DNA of 43,654 nucleotides from Acidobacteriota bacterium (GTDB lineage: Bacteria > Acidobacteriota > Terriglobia > Terriglobales > Acidobacteriaceae): the NCBI GenBank assembly GCA_021803035.1, contig JAJZME010000043.1, positions 1 through 43,654 of the forward strand. The letters are read 5' to 3'. The notes beneath the pieces were generated by a model that saw only the letters and a program-made list of their open reading frames with translations, was not told the DNA's origin and did no database searches. Made by a program: the position numbers and the translations under genes. Below, one piece after another: positions 8,034 to 20,755 of this stretch; the first letter of the stretch is position 1; each line of letters opens with the position of its first letter.

Positions 8034-10739
8034 ATGCAATCCGAGCCGCCCAACTCCGTGCAGCCCGCGATGGGCTTAAGCGCCGTGCCGCTCTTCCATG
8101 CCGCCTGGCTCTTTGCCCTGGGGATCGTCCTTGCCAAAGGCCTCTGGCTGCGGCCCAGCCTGTTGCTCATCGCCCTAGTTCTGCTGGCTGTGCTGTGTGC
8201 CGTTGCCGCGTGGCGCGCGCAGCGCATCGCCTGGCTTCCGTTGGCGGTGCTCTGGCTTCTGCTCGGCGCCTGGTGCGCGGGGATGCAGCCGCAGCCCGCG
8301 CCGGCCCCCGCGCTTGACGCGCTCTCCGACGGCCTCCTGCGCACCATGGAAGGAACCGTCGTAGCCACCGGGCCGGTGCGTACGGCCATCGAGCAAAACG
8401 TGGATAAGCCATCGGTCACCGAGCATCAGCAGCGCATCGATGTGCGCGTGCGCAGCCTGGAAGTCGTTACCGGCACCGAAGACGCGCTGGCGCCCGTCCG
8501 CGGCGGCGTGCGCCTCACGATCTATTGGCCGCAAGGCGCGCCCGCCCCGCAGGCGCTGCAATGCGGCCAGCGCATCCGCGCCATCGTGCGCCTGCGGCAG
8601 CCGGAGGTCTATCGCGATCCCGGTGTCTGGAGCCTCAGGGATTACATGCTCGACCAGGGCATTACCGCCTCTTCCGCCGTGAGCATCGCCGATGTCCGGC
8701 GGCTGGGCCGTTCGCCGCGCACGATGTTTGCCTGCCGCATCGCCGCCTGGCAGCACGCCACCACGACGCGGCTGCTGGCGCTGCCCGCGGCCATGCAGCA
8801 TCTGCCGCCGGCACTGCGCCTCACGCCGGATGATGCCGCCATGCTGGCCGCGATGGTTGCAGGCGACCGCACCTACCTGACGCACAGGCTGCGCATCGGC
8901 TTTGAGCGTACCGGCTCCTTTCACATGCTCGTGGTGTCGGGCTTCCACCTGGCCATTGTTGCCGGTTGCATCTTCTGGATCACGCGCCGTCTGCGCTTGC
9001 CCAGGCTGCCCGCCACGGTGCTCACCATCCTCGGCTCGTTCGCCTACGCGCTCTTCACCGGCTTTGCCACACCCGTGCAGCGCGCCCTCTGGATGATCTC
9101 GATTTACCTCATCGGCCGCCTCATCTACCGCGAGCGCAACGCCATGAACACCATCGGTTTTGCCGGCCTGTGTTTGCTGGTCGCAAGCCCGGACAGCCTC
9201 TTCGATGCCAGCTTCCAGATGACGCTGCTGGCGGTCCTGGTCATTGCCGGCATTGCCGCGCCGCTGTTGCGGGCCACCATTCAGCCTTACCTTGCCGCCA
9301 CCCGCGAACTGCGCCTTACGGCGATGGACGCAAAGCTGCCTCCGCCGCTTGCCCAGTTTCGCGTTCAGTTGCGCATGGTCGCATTCCGCCTGCAGGCCGC
9401 CGGTTCCGGGCTCGCCGCCTGGACGATCTTTCCCTGGACGGTGCGCTTTGCGCTGCGGCTCATCGAGTTGGTGGTTGTCTCCTGCGTGGTTGAGCTGTCG
9501 ATGACGCTGCCCATGGCCGTCTATTTCCACCGCATCACGTTGTTCGCTCTGCCGGTCAATCTGCTCATCCTGCCGCTGCTTGGCGTGCTGCTGCCGGCGG
9601 CGCTGCTCATGTTGTTGCTGCTCGTCGTCTGGCCGCAGGCTGCCGTGCTTCCGGCCGTGGTTGTGGCGCTGGTCTTGCACTTCGGCGTGTGGCTTGTGCA
9701 TCTGTTCGGCTCCATGGCATTCGCAAATTTGCGCATTGCCACGCCGCTCCTGTGGCAATCGGCGGCATTCTGCGCGCTGCTGGCCGTGGCCATCGCGTTG
9801 GCTTGGCGCGGACGATGGCCGCGCCTGGGGGCCTGCGCCGCGCTGCTGCTGGCCGGTGTGGTCGCCGTGGCGCCGCGGCCCATCGAGCGGCCGCGCCACG
9901 CGCTGCTCATGGAAGCCATCGACGTGGGCCAGGGCGACTCGCTGCTGCTCATCACGCCGGATGGCAAAACGCTGCTCGTTGACGGCGGCGGCTTCGGCGG
10001 CGGCCCGCGCCACCAGCCGCAGAACTTCGACATCGGCGAGGATGTGGTTTCGCCCACGCTCTGGGCGCGCGGCATCCGCCATCTTGACGCCGTGGCGCTC
10101 ACGCATGCTCACTCCGACCACATCGACGGACTGTTTGCCGTTCTGCGCAACTTTCATCCCGCCCAGTTGTGGGTAGGCGACAATCCGCCGGTGCCCATTT
10201 ACAAGGCGCTGCTTGCCGAAGCCGCTCGCCTGCACGTGCGCGTCCGCTCCTTTCGCGCCGGCGATTCATTCGCTTTCGGCCGCGCGCAGGTCCACGTACT
10301 TGCGCCATCGCGCAGCTACCGGCCCGGACCCACCGCCACCAACGACGACTCGATGGTGCTGCATGTAGCCTACGGCGATACTTCGGTGCTGCTTGAAGGC
10401 GACGCTGAAGCGCCTGTTGAACACGCCATGCTGGCCGAGCGCGGACTGGCCAGCACGCTGCTCAAGGTGGGCCATCACGGCAGCATCACCTCCACGCGCC
10501 CGGCGTTTCTGGCCCGCGTGGCGCCGCGCTGGGCGGTCATCTCCTGCGGCCTGCACAACCGCTATGGATTTCCCCGCGAGGAGGTGCTGCAGGAGCTTCA
10601 GGCTGCCCATGTGCGCACCTACATTACCGCCTTCGATGGCATCACCTGCTTCCGGCTCAACGGAAAAACCGCAAAGCCAGTGCCCGAATGCGGCCTGCCG
10701 CAGGCTCCCGATGCTCCGGGAGCGTGGCAGTTCTTTTAG
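8034..10739 (+). CDS. comEC: DNA internalization competence protein ComEC/Rec2
   Basis: Inner-membrane channel for single-stranded DNA uptake during natural transformation. The 901-residue protein has the full three-part architecture. An N-terminal hydrophobic segment with an OB-like extracytoplasmic domain (DUF4131) is followed by the multi-pass Competence domain (about 270-570). A C-terminal metallo-beta-lactamase-like domain comes last. The last domain keeps VGQGDS (631-636), HAHSDH (691-696), LEGDAE and GHHGS, so a nuclease role for it is plausible. It follows rlmD by 41 bp and ends the rightward block. No other competence gene is in the window. Confidence 0.93.
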   Translation: MQSEPPNSVQPAMGLSAVPLFHAAWLFALGIVLAKGLWLRPSLLLIALVLLAVLCAVAAWRAQRIAWLPLAVLWLLLGAWCAGMQPQPAPAPALDALSDGLLRTMEGTVVATGPVRTAIEQNVDKPSVTEHQQRIDVRVRSLEVVTGTEDALAPVRGGVRLTIYWPQGAPAPQALQCGQRIRAIVRLRQPEVYRDPGVWSLRDYMLDQGITASSAVSIADVRRLGRSPRTMFACRIAAWQHATTTRLLALPAAMQHLPPALRLTPDDAAMLAAMVAGDRTYLTHRLRIGFERTGSFHMLVVSGFHLAIVAGCIFWITRRLRLPRLPATVLTILGSFAYALFTGFATPVQRALWMISIYLIGRLIYRERNAMNTIGFAGLCLLVASPDSLFDASFQMTLLAVLVIAGIAAPLLRATIQPYLAATRELRLTAMDAKLPPPLAQFRVQLRMVAFRLQAAGSGLAAWTIFPWTVRFALRLIELVVVSCVVELSMTLPMAVYFHRITLFALPVNLLILPLLGVLLPAALLMLLLLVVWPQAAVLPAVVVALVLHFGVWLVHLFGSMAFANLRIATPLLWQSAAFCALLAVAIALAWRGRWPRLGACAALLLAGVVAVAPRPIERPRHALLMEAIDVGQGDSLLLITPDGKTLLVDGGGFGGGPRHQPQNFDIGEDVVSPTLWARGIRHLDAVALTHAHSDHIDGLFAVLRNFHPAQLWVGDNPPVPIYKALLAEAARLHVRVRSFRAGDSFAFGRAQVHVLAPSRSYRPGPTATNDDSMVLHVAYGDTSVLLEGDAEAPVEHAMLAERGLASTLLKVGHHGSITSTRPAFLARVAPRWAVISCGLHNRYGFPREEVLQELQAAHVRTYITAFDGITCFRLNGKTAKPVPECGLPQAPDAPGAWQFF

Positions 10740-10798
10740 AGGCAGTAAGCCGCTTGGTTGTTTCTTGCGTCAGTCAGCCCGGCTCGGGCCGCGACGGT

Positions 10799-11485
10799 CT
10801 ATGGAAGCTCTTTGAGATGAAAGTGCCGGAACGTAATCTTCACGCCCTCGGCTTCCAGCCCCACGTAGCCCTTTTCAACCGATAAATGAAGCGTGTTCAC
10901 CACCTTGCCATTCACCGCGAGCGTGCAGGTATCGCCCACGCAGTGAATGTCGAAGGCATTCCACTGGCCGGCCGGCTTTACGCGGTTCTCCGTCATCTGA
11001 CTCTTCAGGCTGTAGCGTTGTACCTTGCCATTGATGGGCGTATTGCCGAAGATGTAGCCGCCGGCCAGCGACGTCTGTGCCTGTTCCCAGATGGTTCCGT
11101 TCTTGCTGTTGCGGAAGAACACGCCGCTGTTGTAGTGGACCTTGCCCGCTACCGGCGTGAAGCGCCACTCCACCTTCAGGTCGAAGTTCTTCAGTTCGCG
11201 GTTGAAGCGCAGCCACTCGTGGCCCTGGTTGCCATCGCACACAATCTCGCCCCTTTTGGGGTAAATGTGCCATTGGTCGATCTTGATCGCGGGCTTGGTG
11301 GGCGGAATTGGTATGCGCGTCCACATTTGCTTGTAGTTCTTGGGGAACATGTTGATCGTTTGCGAAAAGCAGGGAAGTGCAAAGGCCAGAACCGCGGCGC
11401 TGACCAGTGCGGTCCGCATTGAGACGCGGCTCGCGGCATTCCAATGCGCGCGCCTGCCCAGGCTGTGAAGACTCCAGATGCTCAT
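10799..11485 (-). CDS. secreted DUF1080 (3-keto-disaccharide hydrolase-like) protein
   Basis: The 228-residue protein has a hydrophobic export signal at residues 23-42 (MRTALVSAAVLAFALPCFSQ), followed by one jelly-roll domain of the DUF1080 / concanavalin-like fold. Typical features are GHEWLRF, FDLKVEWRF, NSGVFFRN, WNAFDI and GYVGLEAEG near the C-terminus. Family members are exported and linked to polysaccharide or disaccharide breakdown; the substrate here is unknown. GGAGG lies close upstream of the ATG at 11485, which supports the long start; the ATG at 11419 would give a shorter, more conventional signal peptide. It converges with comEC, 59 bp apart. Confidence 0.85.
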   Translation of the reverse strand: MSIWSLHSLGRRAHWNAASRVSMRTALVSAAVLAFALPCFSQTINMFPKNYKQMWTRIPIPPTKPAIKIDQWHIYPKRGEIVCDGNQGHEWLRFNRELKNFDLKVEWRFTPVAGKVHYNSGVFFRNSKNGTIWEQAQTSLAGGYIFGNTPINGKVQRYSLKSQMTENRVKPAGQWNAFDIHCVGDTCTLAVNGKVVNTLHLSVEKGYVGLEAEGVKITFRHFHLKELP

Positions 11486-11579
11486 CCATCCTCCATAAAC
11501 TGCAGCTTGAAGAGTATCTCTTGCCCGGTTTCAAATTCGCTCGCATTCTATCACCGCCCCCGGCTCTTCTCTTCGGCCG

Positions 11580-12290
11580 TCAATAGACAAAGGGAATCAG
11601 CTTCCGCGTCTTCCTCGCATACTCGTCGAATGCCGGGCCGTAGTGTTCGCGCAGGTGCGCGTCGAGCATGGGGATGTTGACGAAGACGAAGCCGCACAGC
11701 ATCAGCGCCGGAATGATGGCCGTGATCCAGTGCCCCGCAATCAGGCAAAGGCCGGAAAACGAGATCAGGTCGCCCAGGTAATTCGGATGCCGCACGCGGC
11801 AGAACAGCCCGCCGGTGAAAAGCTTGCCGCGGTGATCGGGGCACTGCTTCCACACGTGGCGCTGGTACTCGGCATAGCTGTTCATCCACGAGCCCAGGAC
11901 AAACAGCACCGCGCCGTCGATGCCCGTGATCCCCAGCGCCGCCGGGTTCATGCCGCCGGCCAGCGCCAGCAGCACGTAAATGGCAAAGGCCCACGGCGCG
12001 ATGGTAAAAACCTCCGCCCAACTCACGCCGCGCTGGAGAAAAGCGAACTCGGTGAAGAGCACACGGACGAAGTAGATGGTGAGCCCAGCGCCCAAAAAGG
12101 CGCGTCGCGTCGCGTCGCCGGCCGTCCACTCCCAGCCGAACCGCCCCCCGGCGGCGGCAATGCCTCCGCCAAACAGCAGCCACCAGGCAACGCCGACACA
12201 ACAGGCAATGAGGATAGCGAGGGTTACGCGCTGCGCCCTCGATGCGCCGGTAACCCCGTACATTTGCTGCTGGAGAGATTGCTTCGGCAT
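11580..12290 (-). CDS. isoprenylcysteine carboxyl methyltransferase-like membrane protein
   Basis: A 236-residue polytopic membrane protein with about five to six hydrophobic segments. The C-terminal region carries the hallmark RHPNYLGD and, further on, REHYGPAFDEYARKTRKLIP, as in ICMT, phospholipid methyltransferase and NnrU-like families. These proteins are SAM-dependent lipid or prenyl methyltransferases; the acceptor here cannot be named. A strong Shine-Dalgarno sequence (GGAGGTGA) stands six bases before the ATG. It is separated by about 88 bp from the operon upstream and by 94 bp from the DUF1080 gene downstream. Confidence 0.8.
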   Translation of the reverse strand: MPKQSLQQQMYGVTGASRAQRVTLAILIACCVGVAWWLLFGGGIAAAGGRFGWEWTAGDATRRAFLGAGLTIYFVRVLFTEFAFLQRGVSWAEVFTIAPWAFAIYVLLALAGGMNPAALGITGIDGAVLFVLGSWMNSYAEYQRHVWKQCPDHRGKLFTGGLFCRVRHPNYLGDLISFSGLCLIAGHWITAIIPALMLCGFVFVNIPMLDAHLREHYGPAFDEYARKTRKLIPFVY

Positions 12291-12378
12291 AGGCCGTCAC
12301 CTCCGAAGGATCATTGTCGCTCCAGTGGACGGCTTATGCACGAAGAACGTGTCAATTTCAGCAACAGCAGCCCGCACG

Positions 12379-12951
12379 CTATTCAATCCGCGTTGCGGTG
12401 ACCACAATCTGCGTGCTGCCTTTGCCATTCAGGTCGTCGGACTTGAAGACGACGGCTGGCTTGCCGACGGGAATGAGAACCGGGGATTGCCATTTGTTTT
12501 GGATGATCACCGGTTCGCGAATATTGGGGTCGGTAGCGGCAGCTACGCTACTCAAATGGGCCGTCAAATCGAATGCAAGTTTGTCGCCATTCTCCTGAGG
12601 GTGACCTACCTCAATGTCGATGCCGACCTCGATGTATTGGAGTTGCGTGTTGACCAGGGCTTTGCCTACCCCATATCCTCCGGTGAGAATCGGAACCCGG
12701 GAACCAGTAGAAATCGACGTCGGATGAAACAGATGCAAGCCGGTGCTGATCGTTGTTAGGTACGACCGGCTGTTCACGATCTTCCCGGCGGCGTCAAGCT
12801 GCTCGACTATGAATTTCAGATGGTAGTAGTGAGCCGGCTGGACCGGAGCAGCGGCTGGAGTCTTCGCTTTGGCGTGCTCCTGCGCGAAGGCCCTGTGAGC
12901 AAAGGCCGGTGTAAGAAGCAAGAAGCAGCAGGCAAGAGCGATCTTGCGCAT
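12379..12951 (-). CDS. secreted protein of unknown function in a sigma-factor operon
   Basis: A 190-residue exported protein. Residues 1-24 are a clear signal peptide (MRKIALACCF onward, likely cleaved after AFA), and the rest is soluble. No enzymatic motif was recognised. The mature part is rich in beta-prone segments (YLTTIS, EVGIDIEVG, STQIVVTATRIE) and may be a beta-sandwich. AAGGAG lies at the stop codon of the upstream anti-sigma-like gene, so translation should be coupled. Its place as third gene after an ECF sigma factor and a membrane regulator suggests an envelope-stress effector or sensor, but that is inference. Confidence 0.8.
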   Translation of the reverse strand: MRKIALACCFLLLTPAFAHRAFAQEHAKAKTPAAAPVQPAHYYHLKFIVEQLDAAGKIVNSRSYLTTISTGLHLFHPTSISTGSRVPILTGGYGVGKALVNTQLQYIEVGIDIEVGHPQENGDKLAFDLTAHLSSVAAATDPNIREPVIIQNKWQSPVLIPVGKPAVVFKSDDLNGKGSTQIVVTATRIE

Positions 12952-12962
12952 GGAATTCTCCT

Positions 12963-13556
12963 TTAGTCGTTGATGCCCTTGGCGGGCGGTTCAAGTGACC
13001 CAATATGAAGATTGGGGAAAAGAATCGGCGCGTTGGCTCGCTCTTCCGCCGTGAGCAGCGATTCACGTTCGGCCAGGGTCGCATGCGTCGCAAAGTAGGC
13101 CAGAGCTTGCTCGCCGGGGCTCAGTGGCTGCGGCGTCGGGAAGATTTCCCGCTTGGGCAGCGGAGCGGATTCAGCCGCCAGAACCGCCCGGTGTGGCCGT
13201 AACTTGTGCGCAGGCGCGGCAACCCGCTGAACCGGCGCGGGCCGGACTGCCGGCTGCGGCGGCCTGTGAGCAGTGGCGATGGCTGGCCGTTGAGCGCGGC
13301 ACACCTCCTGCTGATGGCCTGCCGGCGCATGAACATGAATCAGACCCCGCCCCGCAAGCACAATGGCCAGCAGGAGACAGGCCGCCGCCGGCAGCACAAC
13401 GGCCCAGGACAGCCAGTGGTGGCGCGGCGCGGCGGCCTCTTCCGCCGTAATCCGGACGAGAATACGCTGCTCAAGGCCGGAGTCCGCGCCAGGATCGGCG
13501 TAAGTGGACAAAGCCGAGTCAAGCAGGGAATCGAATTCGTCTTGTGTTTCACGCAT
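12963..13556 (-). CDS. putative anti-sigma factor (single-pass membrane protein)
   Basis: A 197-residue protein. The N-terminal ~45 residues are acidic and helical, as expected for a sigma-binding domain. One transmembrane helix follows at about 50-68 (WAVVLPAAACLLLAIVLAG), and a Pro/Ala/Arg-rich periplasmic part completes it. There is no HxxxCxxC zinc motif, so it is not a ZAS-type anti-sigma factor. The role is assigned from context: its start overlaps the end of the ECF sigma gene by eight bases, the common sigma/anti-sigma arrangement. I found no family match beyond that. Confidence 0.7.
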   Translation of the reverse strand: MRETQDEFDSLLDSALSTYADPGADSGLEQRILVRITAEEAAAPRHHWLSWAVVLPAAACLLLAIVLAGRGLIHVHAPAGHQQEVCRAQRPAIATAHRPPQPAVRPAPVQRVAAPAHKLRPHRAVLAAESAPLPKREIFPTPQPLSPGEQALAYFATHATLAERESLLTAEERANAPILFPNLHIGSLEPPAKGIND

Positions 13557-14088
13557 ATCGGTTTGCCTCGATGCCGGCGAGCTTCTGCCGCAGGACCCGC
13601 CGCGCCCGCTGCAGGCGTGTGCGCACCGTGCCTTCTGGAATGGAAAGTATGCGGCCGATCTCGCGGGAGTTCAGCTCCTCGAAGGCGGAAAGAACCAGCG
13701 GCACGCGCAACTCCTCGGGCAAAGCGTCGATCATGGCGTGAATCATTGCATGTTCATTCGCATCCATCAGCAACTCCTCCGGCCCCCGATGCGGCGAGAG
13801 CGGATCGACGGCCGTTTCTGAATCCAAAACCAGCGTTGTGTGGCCCGCAACCGGCGAAGAAGCCGCCCGCCGGCGTTCAACCGCAGCCCGCCACACCACC
13901 CGCGCCAGAAAGGCCCGCTCATTTTCCACACGCTGCCATCCGCCATTGCGATAGAGCTTCAAGAAGGTCTCCTGCACCGCATCTTCAGCGTCATGAGCGT
14001 TGGCGAGAACCGCGTAGGCGACGCGAAAGACGAAGCGCGACTGACGCTCAACCATGGTCGTGAACTGCGCATCTTCGTTGCCAGCCAA
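13549..14088 (-). CDS. RNA polymerase sigma factor, ECF family
   Basis: Extracytoplasmic-function sigma-70 factor of about 179 residues. Region 2 is seen in FVFRVAYAVLANAHDAEDAVQ (-10 recognition), with FLKLYRN following. Region 4 is seen in LPEELRVPLVLSAFEELNSR, then EIGRILSIPEGTVRTRLQRA, the -35-binding helix-turn-helix. I place the start at TTG 14088 (protein beginning LAGNEDAQF), where a G-rich run lies a few bases upstream. The ATG at 14055 is the alternative, and an open frame to 14157 exists but adds residues unlike the family. It heads a three-gene operon, which suggests autoregulation by its own sigma factor. Confidence 0.88.
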   Translation of the reverse strand: MAGNEDAQFTTMVERQSRFVFRVAYAVLANAHDAEDAVQETFLKLYRNGGWQRVENERAFLARVVWRAAVERRRAASSPVAGHTTLVLDSETAVDPLSPHRGPEELLMDANEHAMIHAMIDALPEELRVPLVLSAFEELNSREIGRILSIPEGTVRTRLQRARRVLRQKLAGIEANRYA

Positions 14089-14227
14089 TCCGCACGCCCC
14101 CCATGAGGCTCTGCCGCCACACGATACGCGCAGCCAGCGCGGCCCGCAAGTCGTCAACGCCGGACCTACACCCGCTAAGACCGCTAAAAGCGGCCATGTG
14201 TTCTGAAATTTTTGTGCGGAACGGGAA

Positions 14228-14271
14228 AAATAACCGTCCCGCTCTTCGACAGAGGAGCGGGACGGTTATTT
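14228..14271 (-). terminator. intrinsic terminator of rimP-nusA-infB
   Basis: A perfect 17-bp stem (AAATAACCGTCCCGCTC at 14228-14244, its complement at 14255-14271) encloses a 10-base loop, just past the infB stop codon. On the minus strand the stem is followed by TTATTTTTCCC. On the plus strand a shorter T run follows, so it may act weakly in both directions. It also shields the sigma-factor operon that begins at 14088. Confidence 0.88.
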
Positions 14272-14286
14272 GAAGAGTGAACGGGC

Positions 14287-17601
<3,315 letters not shown>

Positions 17602-17715
17602 CCGCCTCTTTTCAAAATTTGCATCCAAAGCCTTCAGTTGCTCATAGCTACCTCATGGCAATGGCGGTTTCTCTTACTTGCATCATCAAGCGATGGCCGT
17701 TGAGAACGTTGCGTC

Positions 17716-19224
<1,509 letters not shown>

Positions 19225-19366
19225 ACTTTGCCTAATCTCTCATCGGCTGTCCGTTCCGGGAGTTCCGGACCGGATCTGTGGCCGGTTTACTGGGGTTTGA
19301 AGCAGGGGATAAAGCTGCCGCCTGCTTGTTTCCGGTTGCCGGGACGCCCACAACGCCCGGCGCTTT

Positions 19367-19957
19367 TCAAATCTCCGGCGCCAACTGCGCCCTTTCAATG
19401 TTGCTCAAGGCGATTGCGACCGTGTCCACGCCCGCCTTGCGGCCCTTGCTGTTTTGCTTCGCGGCCGTCAAATCCAGCGTGATGCCGTCCGGACTCCTCG
19501 CAATCAGCCGTCCCTGCCAGTGCCGGTTATTGCGAACCGGCGTGAATGTCTGCACCTTGACCAGGCAGCCCTTGAAACGCTCAAAATCCTCCGCCCGGGA
19601 CAACTTGCGGTCCAGCCCCGGCGAACTGGCTTCGAGCGTATATGACTCGCCCGGAACTAGGTCCTCCACGTCCAGCAGTACGCCAAAGTCGCGGCTGAAG
19701 GCCGCGCAATCTTCGTGCGTTACGCCCGACAACTGCTCTATGCTCAGTCTGCCTTCTGCTAACCGCTCGGGCAAGCCCTCGGCCCCCGCTTCCACCCGCG
19801 CTTTGAGCTGCGCGCGCCCCTCGGCGTTCTTTTCGAGGAAGACGCGAAGAATACGCTCCTTCACCGCGCCGGTGAATTCCAGATCCACCACGTCCAGCCC
19901 GTGCGAAGCGGCTACCCGCACGGCCGCTGCCCGAATTTCGTCCAGTCCTACCGCCAT
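19367..19957 (-). CDS. rimP: ribosome maturation factor RimP
   Basis: Required for 30S subunit maturation. The 196-residue protein has the RimP N-terminal domain (VAASHGLDVVDLEF, then ERILRVFLEK) and the family signature YTLEASSPGLDRKL, followed by the Sm-like C-terminal domain. It is longer than common RimP (about 150-160) because of an insert between residues about 45 and 70 and an extended C-terminus. The start is the ATG at 19957; the frame stays open to 20080, but that DNA is the leader with a terminator hairpin. It is the first gene of rimP-nusA-infB. Confidence 0.92.
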   Translation of the reverse strand: MAVGLDEIRAAAVRVAASHGLDVVDLEFTGAVKERILRVFLEKNAEGRAQLKARVEAGAEGLPERLAEGRLSIEQLSGVTHEDCAAFSRDFGVLLDVEDLVPGESYTLEASSPGLDRKLSRAEDFERFKGCLVKVQTFTPVRNNRHWQGRLIARSPDGITLDLTAAKQNSKGRKAGVDTVAIALSNIERAQLAPEI

Positions 19958-20030
19958 CGTATCCAAGCCGTTCGGAGGTTCGCTTCTTCGGCAGCCGCTG
20001 CCCCCGCCCCGGCGCTGAAATTTACCGCAA

Positions 20031-20055
20031 ATAAAAAGTGGGCCATGAGCCCACT
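20031..20055 (-). terminator. intrinsic terminator in the rimP leader (putative attenuator)
   Basis: Read leftward, AGTGGGC-TCATG-GCCCACT forms a perfect 7-bp stem followed at once by a T run (TTTTTATTTG). It sits between the promoter at 20118-20146 and the rimP start at 19957, so a full-length operon transcript must read through it. A 9-bp inverted repeat flanks it (20019-20027 and 20082-20090, AATTTACCG/CGGTAAATT). A further pair, TCCGCC 20062-20067 and GGCGGA 20093-20098, could compete. The design resembles a transcription attenuator. Confidence 0.7.
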
Positions 20056-20117
20056 CATCTCTCCGCCAGCCGGTGCGCACACGGTAAATTCAGGCGGACA
20101 AACGCGTCTGCCTCTTT

Positions 20118-20146
20118 AGAATACGGCGAAATGCTTGGGAATTCAA
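20118..20146 (-). promoter_or_regulatory. sigma-70-type promoter of rimP-nusA-infB
   Basis: On the minus strand, TTGAAT (20146-20141) is followed by a 17-bp spacer and TATTCT (20123-20118). This gives a predicted start near 20111 and a leader of about 155 bases. The -10 box is nearly symmetric: the plus strand reads TAGAAT at 20117-20122, which could also serve a rightward transcript, though no good -35 box matches it. Confidence 0.6.
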
Positions 20147-20755
20147 TGCCGGGTTCTTGTAAACATGGCCGAGTGCAGGATTTCGAACCATGCCCCGGCC
20201 GAGCGTCAGATCGCTGCGCGTGGGCGAAAGCGAAGTCTCGCTCCCGGCAGCGGCTCCCGGAACTGTTCCGGCAGCGCAAACCTGGCGTTTCCAGCGCGCC
20301 AGGCCGCCCTTTGCGCGGGGTTGAATCCCTCGCAGACGGGCTGCAGGAGCCTTGTTGCGTCCCGCGGCGACGATGTCGGCTTTTTCCCGCTGTGAACCGC
20401 TTGTCTTCGTCTTGCGCAGGGTTGCCGGAATCTGGGCGGCTTCAGCCTGCTAAGTTATTTATTTTTAATTGAATTTGCACTTCCCGATCGGTGCCTTCAG
20501 GCTCTATGCTTTTGCTGCGCAAGAAAACGGCGTGCAACGGTGGACTGCGGCCTGGGAATTTGGATGGATGACCTTCAGCCTGGAGGTATCCATGTGTGAC
20601 GGCTCTCATAGCCGCCTGTATTGATAGCTGGTTATCCTCGCTCGAATGCCGGGAAATGCTCTAAGATGTTCGGAAGCCGGAAAATGCTCTAAGATGATGA
20701 AGTAAGCAAGACACTCAAGTAAGGGCGTAAGCCCGAAGCGGAAATCTCTCGAATT
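20147..20755. other. long non-coding region between the rimP promoter and secY
   Basis: About 600 bases without a convincing gene. The first 300 bases are G+C-rich with small hairpins, and open frames on both strands show no family resemblance. Positions 20436-20475 hold a short stem (GGCTTCAGCC) followed by a T/A-rich run, which could end a rightward transcript. At 20582-20624, GGAGGT precedes a ten-codon frame (MCDGSHSRLY), a possible leader peptide for secY. A near-perfect 21-bp direct repeat lies at 20648-20696. No signatures of RNase P RNA, tmRNA, SRP RNA or a complete tRNA were found. Confidence 0.5.
20648..20696. repeat. direct repeat upstream of secY
   Basis: Two 21-bp copies (20648-20668 and 20676-20696) differ at one base, with a 28-bp period. 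The shared core is AAATGCTCTAAGATG. They lie 60-110 bases upstream of the secY ATG, in the mRNA leader or promoter zone, so could be protein-binding half-sites or the trace of a small duplication. Confidence 0.75.

Noticed and set aside
8175..10235. 686-codon open frame antisense to comEC
   Set aside because: High G+C codon bias of comEC leaves the opposite strand open; the product is His/Gln/Arg-rich low-complexity with no domain.
20165..20195. tRNA-like T-arm on the minus strand (GGTTCGAAATCCTGC then ACTCGGCCA)
   Set aside because: The T stem has a mismatch and no D arm, anticodon arm or good acceptor partner is found upstream. Perhaps a tRNA relic, but unsupported.
20038..20472. 144-codon rightward frame and an ~80-codon start-less leftward frame in the rimP-secY gap
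   Set aside because: No start context, family or protein-like composition; both overlap the rimP promoter or leader elements.
20147..20480. RNase P RNA, tmRNA or SRP RNA in the gap
   Set aside because: The universal motifs (GAGGAAAGTCC, tmRNA 3' end with CCA, SRP GGAAGCAGC loop) are absent.
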